Shown here: positions 44,584-57,643 of the stretch, piece after piece
How positions within the stretch are numbered: the stretch's first letter is position 1
Layout: the number at the start of each line of letters is the position of its first letter
Assembly (NCBI GenBank): GCA_002197995.1
Contig: NGZR01000007.1
Span: forward strand, 1,880,399 to 1,944,398
DNA from: Gaeumannomyces sp. JS-464
Taxonomy: Eukaryota > Ascomycota > Sordariomycetes > Magnaporthales > Magnaporthaceae
Reading direction: 5' to 3'
Length of the DNA: 64,000 nt
Made by a program: the position numbers and the translations under genes
The notes under the pieces: generated by a model
Databases searched by the model: none
What the model was told of the DNA's origin: nothing
The model's input: the letters and a program-made list of their open reading frames with translations, nothing else

Positions 44584-46161
44584 ATGTCTGACAAGCGCGT
44601 GCTGATCACCGGGGCCACTGGCCTCCTCGGCAGGGAGGTTGTCAAGGCCTTCCAGGACAGGAAGGGCTGGGCCGTGACGGGCGCCGCCTTCTCGCGTGCC
44701 GACGGCGTGTCCATTCTCAAGGTCGACCTGGGGAATGAGCTGGAGGTCGAGAAGGCTCTGGGCAAGGCCCGGTGAGTGCGCCGCTGAAATACCCGCGCGG
44801 GGCTGTCCCTGGGAGGTGTCACCCACAGGTCCAGACTGGACCCTCACGCATGATGCTCCCGTCTCGTTTGGGATACTAATTCGTGAGCTTTCTGCCGAAG
44901 CTAGACCACAGGTTGTGGTGCATTGTGAGTTTTCCTCGGCGGGGCACGCTGGAGACGGTCTCCGTGTGAGGCCAACTTGAGACATGGTGGCAGCCCAGAC
45001 AGGTCTTATTGCAGCGTTACCCTATCCACGGATAGAGTGAAGAACAAATTGACAAACAACTAGGTGCCGCCAACCGATTTCCCGACAAGGCGGACAAGGA
45101 CCCAGAGGGCACGCGCAGACTCAATGTGGCCGCGACGGGGACCCTGGCGCGGCTATGCGCGGCTGCTGGTGCCGTCCTCATCTACATCTCGACCGACTAC
45201 GTCTTTGCCGGCCGGCCTGGCGAGGCGCCCTACGCTGCCGACGCGGCTACGGGCCCCACCAACCTGTATGGCCAGACCAAGCTCGACGGGGAGCGCGCCG
45301 TCCTCGAGGCGTACGGCGGCGGCAAGGGAAACGCGAGGGGCGTGGTGCTTCGCGTCCCCGTGCTCTATGGTCACGCCGAGACGCCGGCCGAGAGCGCTGT
45401 CAATGTGCTCATGGATGTGCTCTGGCAGGCGCAGGGCGACGAGGCCAGACCCGTCAAGATGGACCATTGGGCGTTGCGCTATCCCACAAATACCGAGGAC
45501 GTGGGCAGGGTCTGTGCTGGTATGTGTCTCTTTCTCTTGTGTGCTCGTTTCGTCTGGTCCCTTGTTTTGCTTTCAACCCGGCCGATCGCTCTCTGGAATG
45601 CGTTCGCATTGCCATTGTCCCCCACTTGGTTGGATCACTCGGTCTGGATCTGCATCTGCCTCAGGCATGATGCGCATGTCGATCGCAGGTGTAGCGCGTC
45701 CCTGGCGCGACCTCAGCTGTCTCCCGCCCTCATCCCCACCAAAACGAACCTATTTGCAGATTGTTCCCCAAGCGGGCATAAGCCAAGCAAATATTGAGAT
45801 TTGAGCCTGGTGGCAAAGGCAGGTGTTAACGTGTAGTCTCCACCCCGCGCCGCATGAGCCAACAGACGTGGCGGAGAAGTATCTTGACGCCGATGATTCG
45901 GCCACGTCGCCGAACGTTCTGCAGTTCTCGAGCGAGGACAAGCTCACCAAGTACGAGATCTGTCAGCTGTTCGGTGAGATCATGGGCCTCAGCGGCGACA
46001 AGATCGAGCCCAACACAGAGGGCAACGACCCCTCGGCAGCAGTGCAGCGGCCGTACGACTGCCATCTCGACACCAAGGAGCTCAAAGATCTGGGCATCGA
46101 CGTTTCAACGCAGGACTTCTCGGCATGGTGGAGGCGCGAGGTCAGGGCCTTCCGGATGTGA
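44584..46161 (+). CDS. MAT2B / dTDP-4-dehydrorhamnose reductase-like NAD(P)-binding protein
   Basis: Extended short-chain dehydrogenase of the RmlD family, close to the regulatory beta subunit of methionine adenosyltransferase. Four exons in phase: 44584-44771, 44905-44924 (20 nt), 45064-45519 and 45866-46161, for 319 residues. Rossmann start VLITGATGLLGREVV; the second strand reads QVVVHCAA; STDYVFAG; catalytic YGQTK; LRVPVLYG. The C-terminal part ends IDVSTQDFSAWWRREVRAF. Introns have GTGAGT, GTGAGT and GTATGT donors; the third, 346 nt, is unusually long. Whether it acts on a sugar nucleotide or on methionine adenosyltransferase cannot be told from sequence alone. No frameshift. Confidence 0.88.
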
Positions 46162-49054
46162 AAAAGGGGCGGCAACGGGGCGGCTGCTCCTTGCGATGTT
46201 TGGCTGGCCTGTTGGCTGCTATCCGGCCAGAAGCGAGAGGCGACACGATCCACTCGCAATCTGGCGAGTGAATGTCACCATGGGCGGACGCCGGGCTGTA
46301 CAAAAGACGCACAAACAAAACTGCATGGGGAGGTTTTGAAGAATAATGATCGCCGACATCTGCCGTTCCTCGAGGGGGCAGGGGGCGCTGGCATGCCCGC
46401 CCGCCCGCACACGGCCATCCGCATCCTTCGATGATGTTACCGTCGATCGGCCGTGCAGCCACTAGATTAGGTTCCCACAGGCGCCCTTTTCGGCCCTTCC
46501 CCCGACTGTCCGGCGCATGCTTTGCTTCTCACTTGATCAGATCTCATCCTCTTTGAGCTGTTTCGATGAACCAGGGACTGGAATGGGGTGACGGCCGAGG
46601 TCGATCTTCAGACGGCGATTGTGCAAAGAGAGAAAGCGAGCGACATGGCGGGAAACATCGCTGCGTCAGTCAGCACCGAGCACCAGCATCTGTTAAGGGC
46701 AGGGGGGTTTTCCTCTTGCATATATTGGCTAGACTGTAGTGGGTCTAGGCCTCGTCACCTTCCATAACTTCACAGTGGGTGAACATTTGTTTATGGATCC
46801 CCTGACCTCTCGCTGTGGATTGGCTCATCAGACTGATCAAGGTGGCTTACCACGCTTGCTAAACCAGAATCGCCCGGTCCCATTGGGGTTTCCTTGTCGG
46901 TGTACCTGGTTTTGTTCCCTTTCCCTTTTTGACTTCTTAATTTTCTTCTTCTCATCACAAACTCCCACTTATCTGCATTTTCTCCCAAACGCCTGCTCTT
47001 GGTTTCCTTACTCGTTAAGCTCTATTCAGTCTCGGTCACATTTCTATCCTGCCTGGCGGTGGGGGATCGGTAGTATTTGCAGATGGGCCCCGTTTGTGCC
47101 AACTTCCAATGCCAAGTTTGGGGATGGCAGGCTGGACAATAGGATGGACAACAATAGACAGGGGCTGCCCCTGTGCACAAATACCCCGTACGGCCTGTGC
47201 TGTGCAAGGCGTCAGTCACTGTGGGCAGCATGTGAGCATGATGTCGTCGCGGCTTGCTGTGGACATCTGCACACTCTGCACTCAACACGGCCTTCATCAT
47301 CGACTTGGGATGTCTGAGCAATCCAGATTGGGACGGTTCGACCAGGCCCTGGAATGCGGCGACGTGGTGCCCAGGGCCATGGGTGGACTTGCTGCTTGGG
47401 CATCCTGTCGTCGTTGCCGTTGCCGCTAGCGTCAGTGTGGGCGAAAATGGCTTTGAGACTAACGGGTCTTTATTAGCAGCTGAGTGCCGAGTTTAAGGCG
47501 GGCACAGTGCAGCCGACCTGTCAGTCCGAGTGCAGGAGCCAGGCCTGGGCTGCATGGGGTTGATTTCTGGGCGGCTGGGCCTGCCTCGCTTGCACAGCAC
47601 ACAGCACAGCATCTGTGATCACAGCATTGAGTGCACTAGCACGACGACGAGCCGCACCCGTTGCACCACTTAGCCAGGGGCCACCCGGCCCAGGGCCAAG
47701 GGCCGCCCAGGCTAAGCCGCATCAATTCTATCGCGGACCCGCTCCCGAAAAATTTCCCAGGAACGCCAGTCTAATGCCACAACCACTAGATCGCGTCTCG
47801 TCGAGCGGAAACGCATTTCAGTCGTCTTTGGGCCCTGGCCTCCAAAGGGGTGGCCACTCGGGGGTGGCAATGCCCAGGCGATGCCCACTGTTTACAGGCT
47901 CTGGGGCTCTGGGGCCGGGGGCAGACTTTTGGATCGGGGAATTGGGGTCCACCCAGACCCAAAAAGGAGGGCGGGAAAAAGGGGAAAGTCGACCAGCAGA
48001 CAATACGAGACCCCGGACAGGACAAGCTGCCACCAGCCTGCCCGTTCCTGGCGTTCCAGGGCGGCCAGCCATACAGCATCGCATCGCAGAGCGGCGGAAT
48101 GCAACAGTGTTGCGCCGACGCGTCGTCGTGCCCGGCATTGCCCAAAAGGGGCGGGACCCTTTTTTTCTTCTTGTGAAGCGACTCCATCTCGCTTCCCTGC
48201 CTTTCTTGATTTTGTCACCGCCCGCCTGCTCCGCACTCTTTTTGCTGCCTTCATGCTCCTTATCCATGGGCCGGGCGAGAGAAGAGGAAATTTCCTTTTT
48301 GTTCCTTTGCCGGTTCTCTCTCGTTGCTTTGGCTTTTGGTCCGGGGCGCAAAAGTCTCGTCCACCCCTTGGAACCTTCCCCTCTCAGTCTGCCGCTGTTA
48401 TCTGTCTGGGACCCCCTTGAAGGCCCCATCTCGGTTGTGTGTTACACTGCTCTCCTTCTCCAGGCAAACGGCCCCTGCTAAAGCCCTCTTTCCCCCTGGG
48501 CGGCTCCGAGGAACCACGCACCGCTTCGATTGATATGAACCACCGCCGTTCCGTTCCGCTCACCGAGTAGCTGGTCGAGCGCCCTTTTTCTTCTTTCTTT
48601 TCCTCGTCTTCTATGAGTCTTCTGCCGGTGCTGCAGATTCGCTCGTCCGCTCCTTTTTGCTCTTGTTCCTCCTTCGCTGCCGCAAGCCAGGGGGTCCAAG
48701 GCGAGCAGAGAGAAGCGTTGTCTTGCATCGCCGTGCTTGTGCAAGGGAGACGCCTGCATCCCCGATACACGCACCGCCAACACACGATACGATCAGCGCT
48801 CGCCACGAGGTCTGGGCAGGGACGCGCAATTCGGTTGCGCCCTCTCCGCTGCAGGTCTTGGCCTGTTGAGCACCGGCGAGTGAGCCGCTTGTCCTGAGAG
48901 GACTCGATCGAACCCCGGGGCCTGGCCCTGTGACGGATCTCGACGACAACACACCGGCTAATAATAGCAACGCCTCCGAGAACAAGAGGAGGAACAACAT
49001 ATTCACACCATTGCGTCCCCGACGCATAGCACGCCACACAATCACATCGCCACC
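46162..49054. promoter_or_regulatory. Long intergenic region upstream of the RA-PH gene
   Basis: 2.9 kb. Short ORFs exist on both strands but none has splice or motif support. CT-rich sequence at 48150-48330 and 48580-48680 is typical of a promoter or long leader. A CACAGCA-type microrepeat occurs near 47594-47626. Confidence 0.45.
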
Positions 49055-52000
49055 ATGTCTACACTAACAGAGCCCATGCCCCTGCCGTCGCCGCCCGCGA
49101 CTCTGTCCCGGTACCGCAGCCTCCGGGGCAAAAGTGTTTCGGAGACGAGAAAGGCGGTCGAGGCCATTATTCCCGGAAGCCCCAAGGCCGTCTCCGAGTT
49201 CGGTGACAGCCCCAAGTCGTCAGGGTCGAGGTTCAGGAGGAGGGCGAAGACGCTCACCACTGGCGAGTCGGAGAGCGCCAGCAGCACCCCCGGCACCGCA
49301 CCTCCAGTTCCCATGCTGCCGCCATCTCCGATATCGCCCGGACCGCTTGCCTCACCCAAGCAAGCGACACCATCCAGGAAAGCGAAGGGAATCCTGAAGG
49401 CGCCACCACCTCTCGTGCTTACCGACAGCAACGGCGCCATAAGCCCTAATGGGCTCCATGAGTCGGGGTCGGAGGCCGATATCCAGGCCATGAACTTCCC
49501 GGCGGTTCCTGTTGCCATGGCCATAACCGCCGACACTGCTGTTGGCTCAGATAGCCGCTGCGGCACGCCCATAGACGACGGGGAGCGCGGCCGGAGGCGG
49601 TTCCAGGACAGGTTGGGCGACGACATATCCGAGAACAGGCTGAACGACCTTGAGGAGAGGATATTGCAGTCCAGGGCCGACGCCATAATCAACAGCCACA
49701 TCAACAACGACCACAGCGACGCCGCCTCGCTCAAGTCCTCCGCAGAATCGTTCAAGTTTGGCAACAACGGTCGCCGACCCTCGCCGCTGCAGCTGAAGCC
49801 GCGCAGCCCTGTGCTGGAGAAGTTCAACTTCCTCGGCTGGGGACGCCGGTCCAACGCTGCTACGCTATCGCCCTCCCCGTCCACAGCGACGTCTTTTGAC
49901 TTTAGCAGGTCTGGGACTCTCGAGCCCCAACCGTCGCCGAAGTCTTTCCTCGACAGGGTTGGCCAGCCGCCGCCGTCCCCTGTGCCCTCAACAGCGAGCA
50001 ACGGCGGAGAGAGGGTAAGTCGCTAGTCACTTTTGATCCCCAGTTACCGGCACGGATCCGGAACGAAGCTAATCAAATATATTGATGAATAGAGCGTCCA
50101 AGTGCGCTGCCGCGGCGTGACCGTGAATGTCGACGTGACACTCGACACCAGCACGGTTGATATCCTCTTTGCCTGTTCCGACGGCCTGCCTCTGCCGCAG
50201 TCCGTCAATACCGCCACCGCCGTCGTCATCGAGGCGTACACCCACCTCGGACTGGAGCGACGGCTCAGACGGTACGAACGCGTGCGAGACGTGCTCAACT
50301 CGTGGGATCGCGATACGCAGCACCATCTATTCGTCGACACGTCGTCCGACGAGCTCGGCCAGGCGGCGCAGCAGCACAAAGACCTCGATATCTCGTCGGT
50401 GTCATCGCCCGCATGCACGCCCCTGCAGCTACAGCAGCCTCCCCAGGGCTTCGTTCTGCAGCTTCACCACTCGCAGCGGCCCGGCAAGTGGAACAAGCGA
50501 TTCATCACGCTGCTCGAGAACGGCCAGATGTTCGCCTCCAAGAAGGCCGACGTCGCCCTCGCAGTCAGCACGCCCACATCGGCCACAGGCGGCTCGCCCT
50601 GGTCCACATCAGCCCTGGGCTCACCTCGCGGCCTGCCCACCGTGACGGCTGCGGCGGCAGCGGGCGCGGCGGCCATCTGCCACCTGAGCGACTTTGACAT
50701 CTACACGCCTACCGACACGCAGTGTAAGAAGACGCTCAAGCCGCCGAAGAAGTTCTGCTACGCTATAAAGTCGCAGCAGCGCACCACCGTCTTCGCCGGC
50801 TCGCCCGCGGCCGAGAACTTTGTGCATTTCTTCTGCACTGAGGACGCCGACGTGGCGCGCCAGTTCCACACGCGCGTGCACGCATGGCGGTCGTGGTACC
50901 TTGTGCACCGCCGGGGCGTGGCCGGGTCCGCGGCCACGTCGCGCCGCAACAGCGGCAACGACGACGACATGAAGCCGCCGCCGAAGCTGGAGGAGAAGCG
51001 GCCGGGCAGCTCGGGGAGCATCAGCGGCGCGCCGCAGATCCTGCCCGTCAAGCACAAGCCCAAGAAGTCTATCAGCCACGTCAAGCTGGAGGGTAGCCGC
51101 CACAAGCTCCGCGTCAGCATCGACGAGGCGCCCTACAGCATCGGCGAGTTCCAGCCCCTCCTCGACCTCAACCGCTTCGACAAGCCCATCGACGAATTCG
51201 GCAAGGACTGGATCGAGCGCCAGAGCGCGCTGCCGCCCAACGCCGCCGAGACTGTCGCCGCGCTGGTCAAGAGCGCCACCAGTCCCAGCACCCCCAAGAC
51301 GGAGGGCGGGTTTGCCGAGGGCGGCCTGCTGGGCGCGTCGTATGACGAGCGCAAGAGCCGCAAGGGCAGCGCCGCCAGTGGCGAGCCCTCCACCCCGGTT
51401 GAGGGCCCCTTTACCGAGGGCCCGACGCTCGTCAACGGCGGCCTGTCGCCCAAAGGCGAGGACGGCGAGGAGCCGGCTGAGGCCGCTGCCCGAGGAGCCG
51501 GCTGAGCCCAAGTCGCCGCCCAAGCCCGAGCCCAAGTCGTGGTTCCCCTCTGCCTCGGAGCACTCGGCCCGCAAGCGCGCCCAGAGCATCTCGGAGGAGC
51601 AGGCGCGCGCGGCGTCGCGGCCGTCCACCTCGGCGGGCGAGTCGTCGTCGCGCCCGGACCCGCCGCTGCCATTCCCTTTTGGCCCTGGCGGACCCCTCGC
51701 CGCACAGGCGCGCCCGCAGCACCTGCACCCCGGCGGGCCTGGCAGCCGTGGCCGCCCTCCGCCGCTGCCGCGCCAGCCGCTCGTCGACCTCGGCCAGGGC
51801 AGCAGGCCCATCGAGCCGCCGCAGTGGATGGCCAGCGGCGGGCCCCACGGCGGCCACGGCGTGCGCGCCCCGCCGGGGGTGCCGCTCGTCGACATGGCCG
51901 GCCCTCCGAGCCCGCACCTGCTCGCCGTCCCCGGCCGCAGCAGCCGCAGGCCCTCAGAGCAGAGTGGAGCCAGCGGCTCCGGCAACCGCCGCCAGCAGCC

Positions 52001-52373
52001 GCCTCCGCTGCAGCGGCCCTCGACCAGCGACGGCCGCCCCGTCGGCAACGGCCCGCCGTCGCCCAAGTTCCGCAACGGGCCGCGGCCCGGCACCTCGTCG
52101 GGCGCCCCCAACGCGCCCCCGCCGCACCAGCCGCTGCCGCCCGTGCCCCACGGTGGCCCCCGCAACGGCCCGCCCCGCGGCGAGAGGCCCCCCGCCGTCG
52201 AGCAGTGGGCGCGCGGCGTCGCGGCCGAGAAGGAGCGCCCCGCAGACAGCAGACACCCCGCCGAGAGGGAGCGCAGCGACAGGCACCCCGCGGCGCTGAG
52301 GCCCGGCAACGGCCAAGGCGGCCCGCCCCAGGGTCAGAGGCAGCCCCGGCCCATGCCGGCTCGCCAGCAATGA
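49055..52373 (+). CDS. RA-PH domain signalling protein, one frameshift
   Basis: Exon 1 is 49055-50014 and exon 2 starts at 50093 (donor GTAAGT). The N-terminal third is Pro/Ser-rich and includes RKAKGILKAPPP and FNFLGWGRRS. A Ras-association-like domain follows (VQVRCRGVTVNVDVTLDT ... AVVIEAYTHLGLERRLRRYERVRDVL), then a PH domain (GFVLQLHHSQRPGKWNKRFITLLENGQMF ... CYAIKSQQRTTVFAG, FVHFFCTEDADVARQFHTRVHAWRSWYL). The tandem RA-PH order matches the Grb7/MRL class of Ras and membrane effectors. The frame breaks at about 51490, where an extra C in CCCGAG separates two EEPAE repeats; after correction it continues through a Pro/Gly-rich tail to 52373, 1079 residues in total. The exact ligand and cellular role are unknown. 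Confidence 0.82.
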
Positions 52374-53072
52374 GAGACCGATCCCGGAGCTGAGGGATGA
52401 GATAGGCCCCAGCAACGCAGCGGCAGAACAAAGAACAGCAGCCTTAATATGGAAGAGATAGACTGGTACACCTAGAGCGGGGCAAGGAAGCACTAGACTG
52501 GGGCGGCGGCGGTTTAAAACAGAGAAGTTGAGAAGAAAAATACATGGACGAAAAAAAACGGGTGGGAGGCATAAAAGTCCACATCTAACAACCTGCCTAT
52601 CTTTAGCAGGATATGTTGGGCAGGCTTCGTTACCACAGCTGTTTTTGTTTGTTTTGCGTTATTTCTTTTGTTGTAAATACCTCTGGAGATCGATTTGCGG
52701 ATGGCGTTTTGGCTTGTGCGGGTACGAAGCCATGTCATGGCGTTTCTTTTCTGCCTCGCTCGCTCTCGTTTGTTTCTCTAGTCTCTCCTCTGTTTTTCGT
52801 CTTTTTTTCCCCGCCTTGTTTGTCTCCAATCATGGTCCGGCATTTTTTCTTAGTCAACTCAGGACTCTCCTTTGTGTCTAATGCTGCACCTGGTCCTGTG
52901 GCCAGCACTTCCTCAATAAGAAACGAGTTTCTTCGCACATACACTGGATATGACATCTAAAATCGTCCGTCTCATTAAGGGGTATGTCTACCTATAAACA
53001 TTGCACATGTATCATATCTCCAAGTTTTGGACCCTTCGCTTTCCCGAGCCTCAGGCTTTTTCGTCGCCACCG
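52374..53072. other. Convergent 3' region, RA-PH / FPP synthase
   Basis: 0.7 kb between two stop codons, T-rich near 52625-52860, without coding signal. Confidence 0.5.
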
Positions 53073-54212
53073 TTACTTGCTGCGCTTGTAGATCTTGGCC
53101 AGGAAGACCTCAAAGACCTCCTTCTTCAGGCCGGTGCTCTCGTCAATCTTGGAGATCTTGTCGCGGATCTCGCCGACGACCTTCTCCTCGTAGTCCTTGT
53201 ACCTCTGCTCGAGCTGCATGTCGTCGTACAGCTTCTTGATGACGGCCTCGTTGGCCTTGTCCTTGCGGCCGTAGTTGTCCTCGAGGATCTTGCGCTGGTC
53301 CGGGGTGGCGATCTGCAGGGCCTGGTTGACGAGCCAGCTGCACTTGTTGTCCATGATATCGGTGCCGATCTTGCCAATGTGCTCGGGCAGGCCAAAGTTG
53401 TCGAGGTAGTCGTCCTGGACTTGGAAGTACTCCCCATGGGGATCAGGATCTCCTCGGCCGTCTTGAGGTTCTCGGGCGTGCCCAGGCCGAGCTGGTACAG
53501 GGCCAGGGCGACGGGCAGGTAGAAGGAGTAGTAGGCCGTCTTGTAGGCGACGATGAAGCTGTACTTTGTCATGTTGAAGTTGTCGAGGTTGACCTTGTCC
53601 TCGGGGGCGGTGAGCAGGTCGACGAGCTGGCCGATCTCGGTCTGGAAGGTGACCTCGTGCATGAGCTCGAGCAGGTCGACGTAGTTTGGGTGGTCGCGGA
53701 AGAACTTTTTCAGGAGCGTGAAGATGGCGGCCTCGAGCATGAAGGCGTCGTTGATGGCGATCATGCCGACGTCGGGCTGGCGGTACCAGCACGGCTGGCC
53801 GCGGCGCGTGATGCTGCTGTCCATGATGTCGTCCGACACGAGGAAGAAGGCCTGCAGCAGCTCCGTGGTCCAGCCCAGCGTCGCGGCCTTGAAGTACTCG
53901 TCCTCGGAGAGCGGGCGGCCGAGCAGCACCGACGCCGTGTCGGGCACCGACATGCCGCGGTTGCACTTGCCGCCGAGCGGGTTGACCTCGAGGCTCTGTG
54001 GTGGTGGGTGTTGGGAAACGAGGCCCTCGTCAGTCTCTTCGGCGTCGAGTGGTGCAGAAGTGAGGGGTGGGCTTGCTTCCGGGCAACGATACCTTTTTAT
54101 ACCATGCCAGCTCCTTCTCGGGCAGCTTATAGGACCTGGCATGCTCGAGGAGCACCTCCTCGAGCTTCGGCCACACGCTCTCGAACTCCTTCAGCGTCGT
54201 CTTCTGTGCCAT
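53073..54212 (-). CDS. erg20: Farnesyl diphosphate synthase (Erg20 type), one frameshift
   Basis: Condenses dimethylallyl and then geranyl diphosphate with isopentenyl diphosphate, feeding sterol, ubiquinone, dolichol and prenylation pathways. Exon 1 is 54212-54093 ([17 protein letters not shown] ... AWYKK) and exon 2 is 53995-53073. Motifs: [34 protein letters not shown] (first Asp-rich motif), [38 protein letters not shown]; after the break, [12 protein letters not shown] (second Asp-rich motif), [15 protein letters not shown]. One base is missing in the C4 run at 53432-53435 (minus-strand ATGGGGAG where ATGGGGGAG is expected), between the two Asp-rich motifs. Corrected length is 347 residues, normal for the family. 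Confidence 0.95.
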
Positions 54213-55264
54213 GTTTGCTGTTGCTGCGGGGTGCCACGTCCCCCAAATAAAAGCCTGCAGTCCGTGTCAGACCCGCGGGCGGTGTTCCTTTAGGATACAG
54301 GGAACAGAAAGGTATAGGAAATAGGAAAGGATACAAGAGCCAGGAAGGGAAACCCACAGGACAAGTTCGGACGACAATGGAAGAACCAATTTAGTGTTAT
54401 CGGACTGCAGGTTTTTAATTGGGTGTCGTCAGTGTGTCGTCCGGTCGTTTGCGCGTTTGATGGGCCCGAGTCGTGGTGTAGTCGGAAAGAACGGGGGGAG
54501 GAAAAACAGAAAAAGGCGGGAAAAGAAGGGATCAAACGTCCGAGCTATGGCTCGGCTCTTGGCGAACTTCTGGCTTGTTTGAGGGGTTCGGGGATTTGGG
54601 CAACGTCGGGCCCACCTGAGCCACCACTCAAACCGGCGGACAAAAGTGTATTGACGGACTTTTATTTTTCTCCCCCACCTACCCCCAACATCACACTTTC
54701 GTCGCCATCTGGTCTGGGGTAAATGGTGCCATTGGTCCTCGTTTGGCGGGCCGGCCCAATTGTCCGACATCACAACGGGAGAAGCAAGAGATGGAATCAA
54801 AGCCAAACAGCTTTGTGATTATTTCAATTGTCCTGCTCATGGGCAGCCACAGCTGTGGGCTGCACACGGTTGCGTTTCTCCCTTGGCCTGGCCGCGTGTT
54901 AGCGTGCGTCTGCATTTCGCTCCCCACGGCGCGATGGCGGGGCAGCGGCAGTCAACAGATGCTACTGTCAGGGATAAAGGCGGTGAGCAAGCTGTGTGCC
55001 GAAAAGGGAAGGCGGTCGCGGGGCAGCACGCGGCAAGCGGACCCTGCGATGGAGCTCTGTCGCGAATTCCACAGCTGGCGACGCCAAACATACACTGAAA
55101 AAGGGCTTGTCGCTTGACGCACCACAGGCAGCACGCGCCGTGGAACGCAGCAATCATCACGCAAGAGATTCGGGATTCTCTGCCCATCGAATTACCAGCC
55201 GGGTGCTCCGTGGCTGTTCCGCTACCATCAATCGCGCGACGCCGTCGCGACAAGAGGGGCCGCC
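54213..55264. promoter_or_regulatory. Divergent intergenic region, FPP synthase / APC8
   Basis: 1.05 kb between divergent starts. No coding exon was recognised. It holds both promoters. Confidence 0.5.
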
Positions 55265-57643
55265 ATGGTGCACACGCTGCAGCTGCGCGAGGCGCTCCAG
55301 GAGGCCGTGGTCATGTGCTCCGAGAGGGTCTCTACCAGTCGGCAAAGTGGTACGCATTGGGCCCCGACCTCCAACGCCTGGCAATTGTGTCAGACTGAAA
55401 AAAGCGCCCATTCCCCAGGGCCGCAGAGCTCCTCAACGCCATCCCCGAGACCCCTGCCGATGACGTCGACGCCGCCGCCGCCGCCGCCGAAGACCGCTTC
55501 ATCACGGCTGCCTTCGCCCGCAACCCCGATCCTGACGAGGCCGCCCTCGAGGCCGCCGAGCTGAACCGATATCTGCTCGCCAAATCCCTCTTCGACTGCA
55601 AGGAATTCGACCGCTGCGCCGCCGTCTTCCTGCCAGACTCGCTGCTCGCCGGGCTCGTCCCCACTACCCGCGGCCAGAGGAGGTCCCCCCGGCTGCCGCA
55701 GGAAAAGGCGCCGCTGCCCCTGCCGGCGATCGATCCAAGGCCGCGGCAGGCTCTCCTGCAGCGAGCCCAGCGTCCACGTCGCGGGGAGAGACGCACAGCC
55801 GGCTGCCCCGGCTCAGCCAGAAGAGCCTGTTCCTGGCGCTGTACGCCAAGATGATCTCGGGCGAAAAGCGCAAGGACGAAGACGCTGAGATGGTTATGGG
55901 CCCTCATGACCTCGGCGCCATCATAAACAAGCAGCTGGTCCCCGTCAGCAGCTACCTGGAGCAGTGGTTCTCACAGAGGACCGGTGAGGACGGTGAGGTT
56001 ATTGGCAGCCAGGGGTGGCTGGAGTATCTGTTGGTGCCCTGCTCTATTCTGGGGTCGTTCTGTAGCGCTGTTGTGCAGCGCTATTACTGACTTTTCGTGT
56101 GCTGTGGTAGATACGGCATGGTCCTAGCCAAGTCCAAAAGCGAGGCCGAGGCGATGCAATGGTTCATCCGCAGCGTGCATCTCTTCCCCATGAACTGGGG
56201 CTGCTGGCTGGAGATGACATCGCTGATAACCAGGGTAGCGGATGTTAGTCCCGCCATCCCCTAAAACCCCGAGACGCCGTTCTTGCTGCTAACCAAGTGC
56301 GCCGCGAACAGCTCAACCAGATCTCGCCGCAACTGCCCCAGAACATTGTGTCCTACATGTTTCACCTCCACACCTCCCTCGAGCTCTATCAGCAGGGCCC
56401 CAACCTCGCTCACTCCCTGGATGAGCTGCTTAAACTTTTCCCGACCTCTTCGTTTCTGCTTACCTGCAAAGCACTATTAGAGTACCACAACAAGGACCTC
56501 ATCCTGGCCGAGCAACACTTCAGCACTCTCTTGGCGCTTCATCCGCACCGGCTCGACTCCTTGGACCACTATTCCAATATTCTCTACGTGCTAAACTATC
56601 GCCCGAAACTGGCATTCTTGGCTCACCTCTGCTCGTCAGTTGACAAGTTTCGTCCCGAGTCGTGCGTTGTGGTCGGCAACTACTACTCGCTCCTCTCGAT
56701 GCACGAGAAGGCGGTGCAGTACTTCCGGCGTGCGCTTACCCTGGACCGTTCCTGCTTATCAGCATGGACACTGATGGGCCATGAATATGTCGAGCTCAAA
56801 AACACACACGCTGCTATCGAGTCGTATCGCCGCGCTGTCGACGTCAATCGTCGCGATTATCGCGCGTGGTACGGCCTCGGCCAAACATATGAGGTGCTCG
56901 AAATGCACACGTATGCGCTCTGGTATTACAAAAAGGCCGCCGGGCTTAGGCCCTGGGACGGGAAGATGTGGATGGCGGTTGGGTCATGTCTGCAAAAGAT
57001 GGGCCGCGAGCGCGACGGAATCAAGGCCCTCAAACGTGCCCTGCTCGCCGACTCGGCATACGATGCTGGCTCTGGCTCCGGGCTCGGTGCTAGTGGTGTG
57101 GGAGTCGGTAGCAGCTTCGGCGTTGCCGGCGGGGGTCTTGATCGTGCCGGCGCTGTTCATATGGACCCGGAGGTCCTGCTGCAGATTGCGAGCATGTATG
57201 ACAACCTGGGCGACTTTGAGGAGGCGCGCATGTACATGGAGCTGTGCGTTGCGCAGGAGGACGGTGGCAACGGTGACGGTGAAGGGCTCGGCGAGTCGAT
57301 CGCCATTCACAACGACGCCACGGCAGCCGGGGGGTCAGACGACGATGACGGCGCGCGGGCAGAAGGTAGCCGGCACACGGCCACTGGTGGAGGTGGCGGG
57401 ACGGGCGTGACGGCAGCGACCAGTAAAGCTCGCATGTGGTTGGCGCGGCATGCGCTCGAGCAGGAAGACTACGCAGAGGCACACCGCCTCGCGACCGAGC
57501 TGTGCCAAGATGGTGTCGAGGTTGAAGAGGCCAAGGCACTGATACGCACGGCTCGGGCGCAGATGGACCTCAGACACACCCAGGCAGACGGGTCCTCGTC
57601 GCTTGCACGGACACCGCAGTCACAGCACCAGCAGCGGGGCTAG
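55265..57643 (+). CDS. CDC23: Anaphase-promoting complex subunit 8 (Cdc23)
   Basis: TPR scaffold subunit of the APC/C ubiquitin ligase. Exons: 55265-55349, 55419-56029, 56111-56243 and 56312-57643, about 720 residues after correction. N-terminal TPR-like part: LQLREALQEAVVMCSER, LYQSAKW, LNRYLLAKSLFDCKEFDRCAAVF. Core TPR array: [105 protein letters not shown]-type and AWTLMGHEYVELKNTHAAIESYRRAVD repeats. A Gly/Ala-rich insert (about residues 505-535) and an Asp/Gly-rich insert (590-625) interrupt the last TPRs. Single missing bases fall at 55326-55328 (GGG run) and 55671-55674. The TAG at 57641 is followed by a same-frame extension. Confidence 0.92.
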
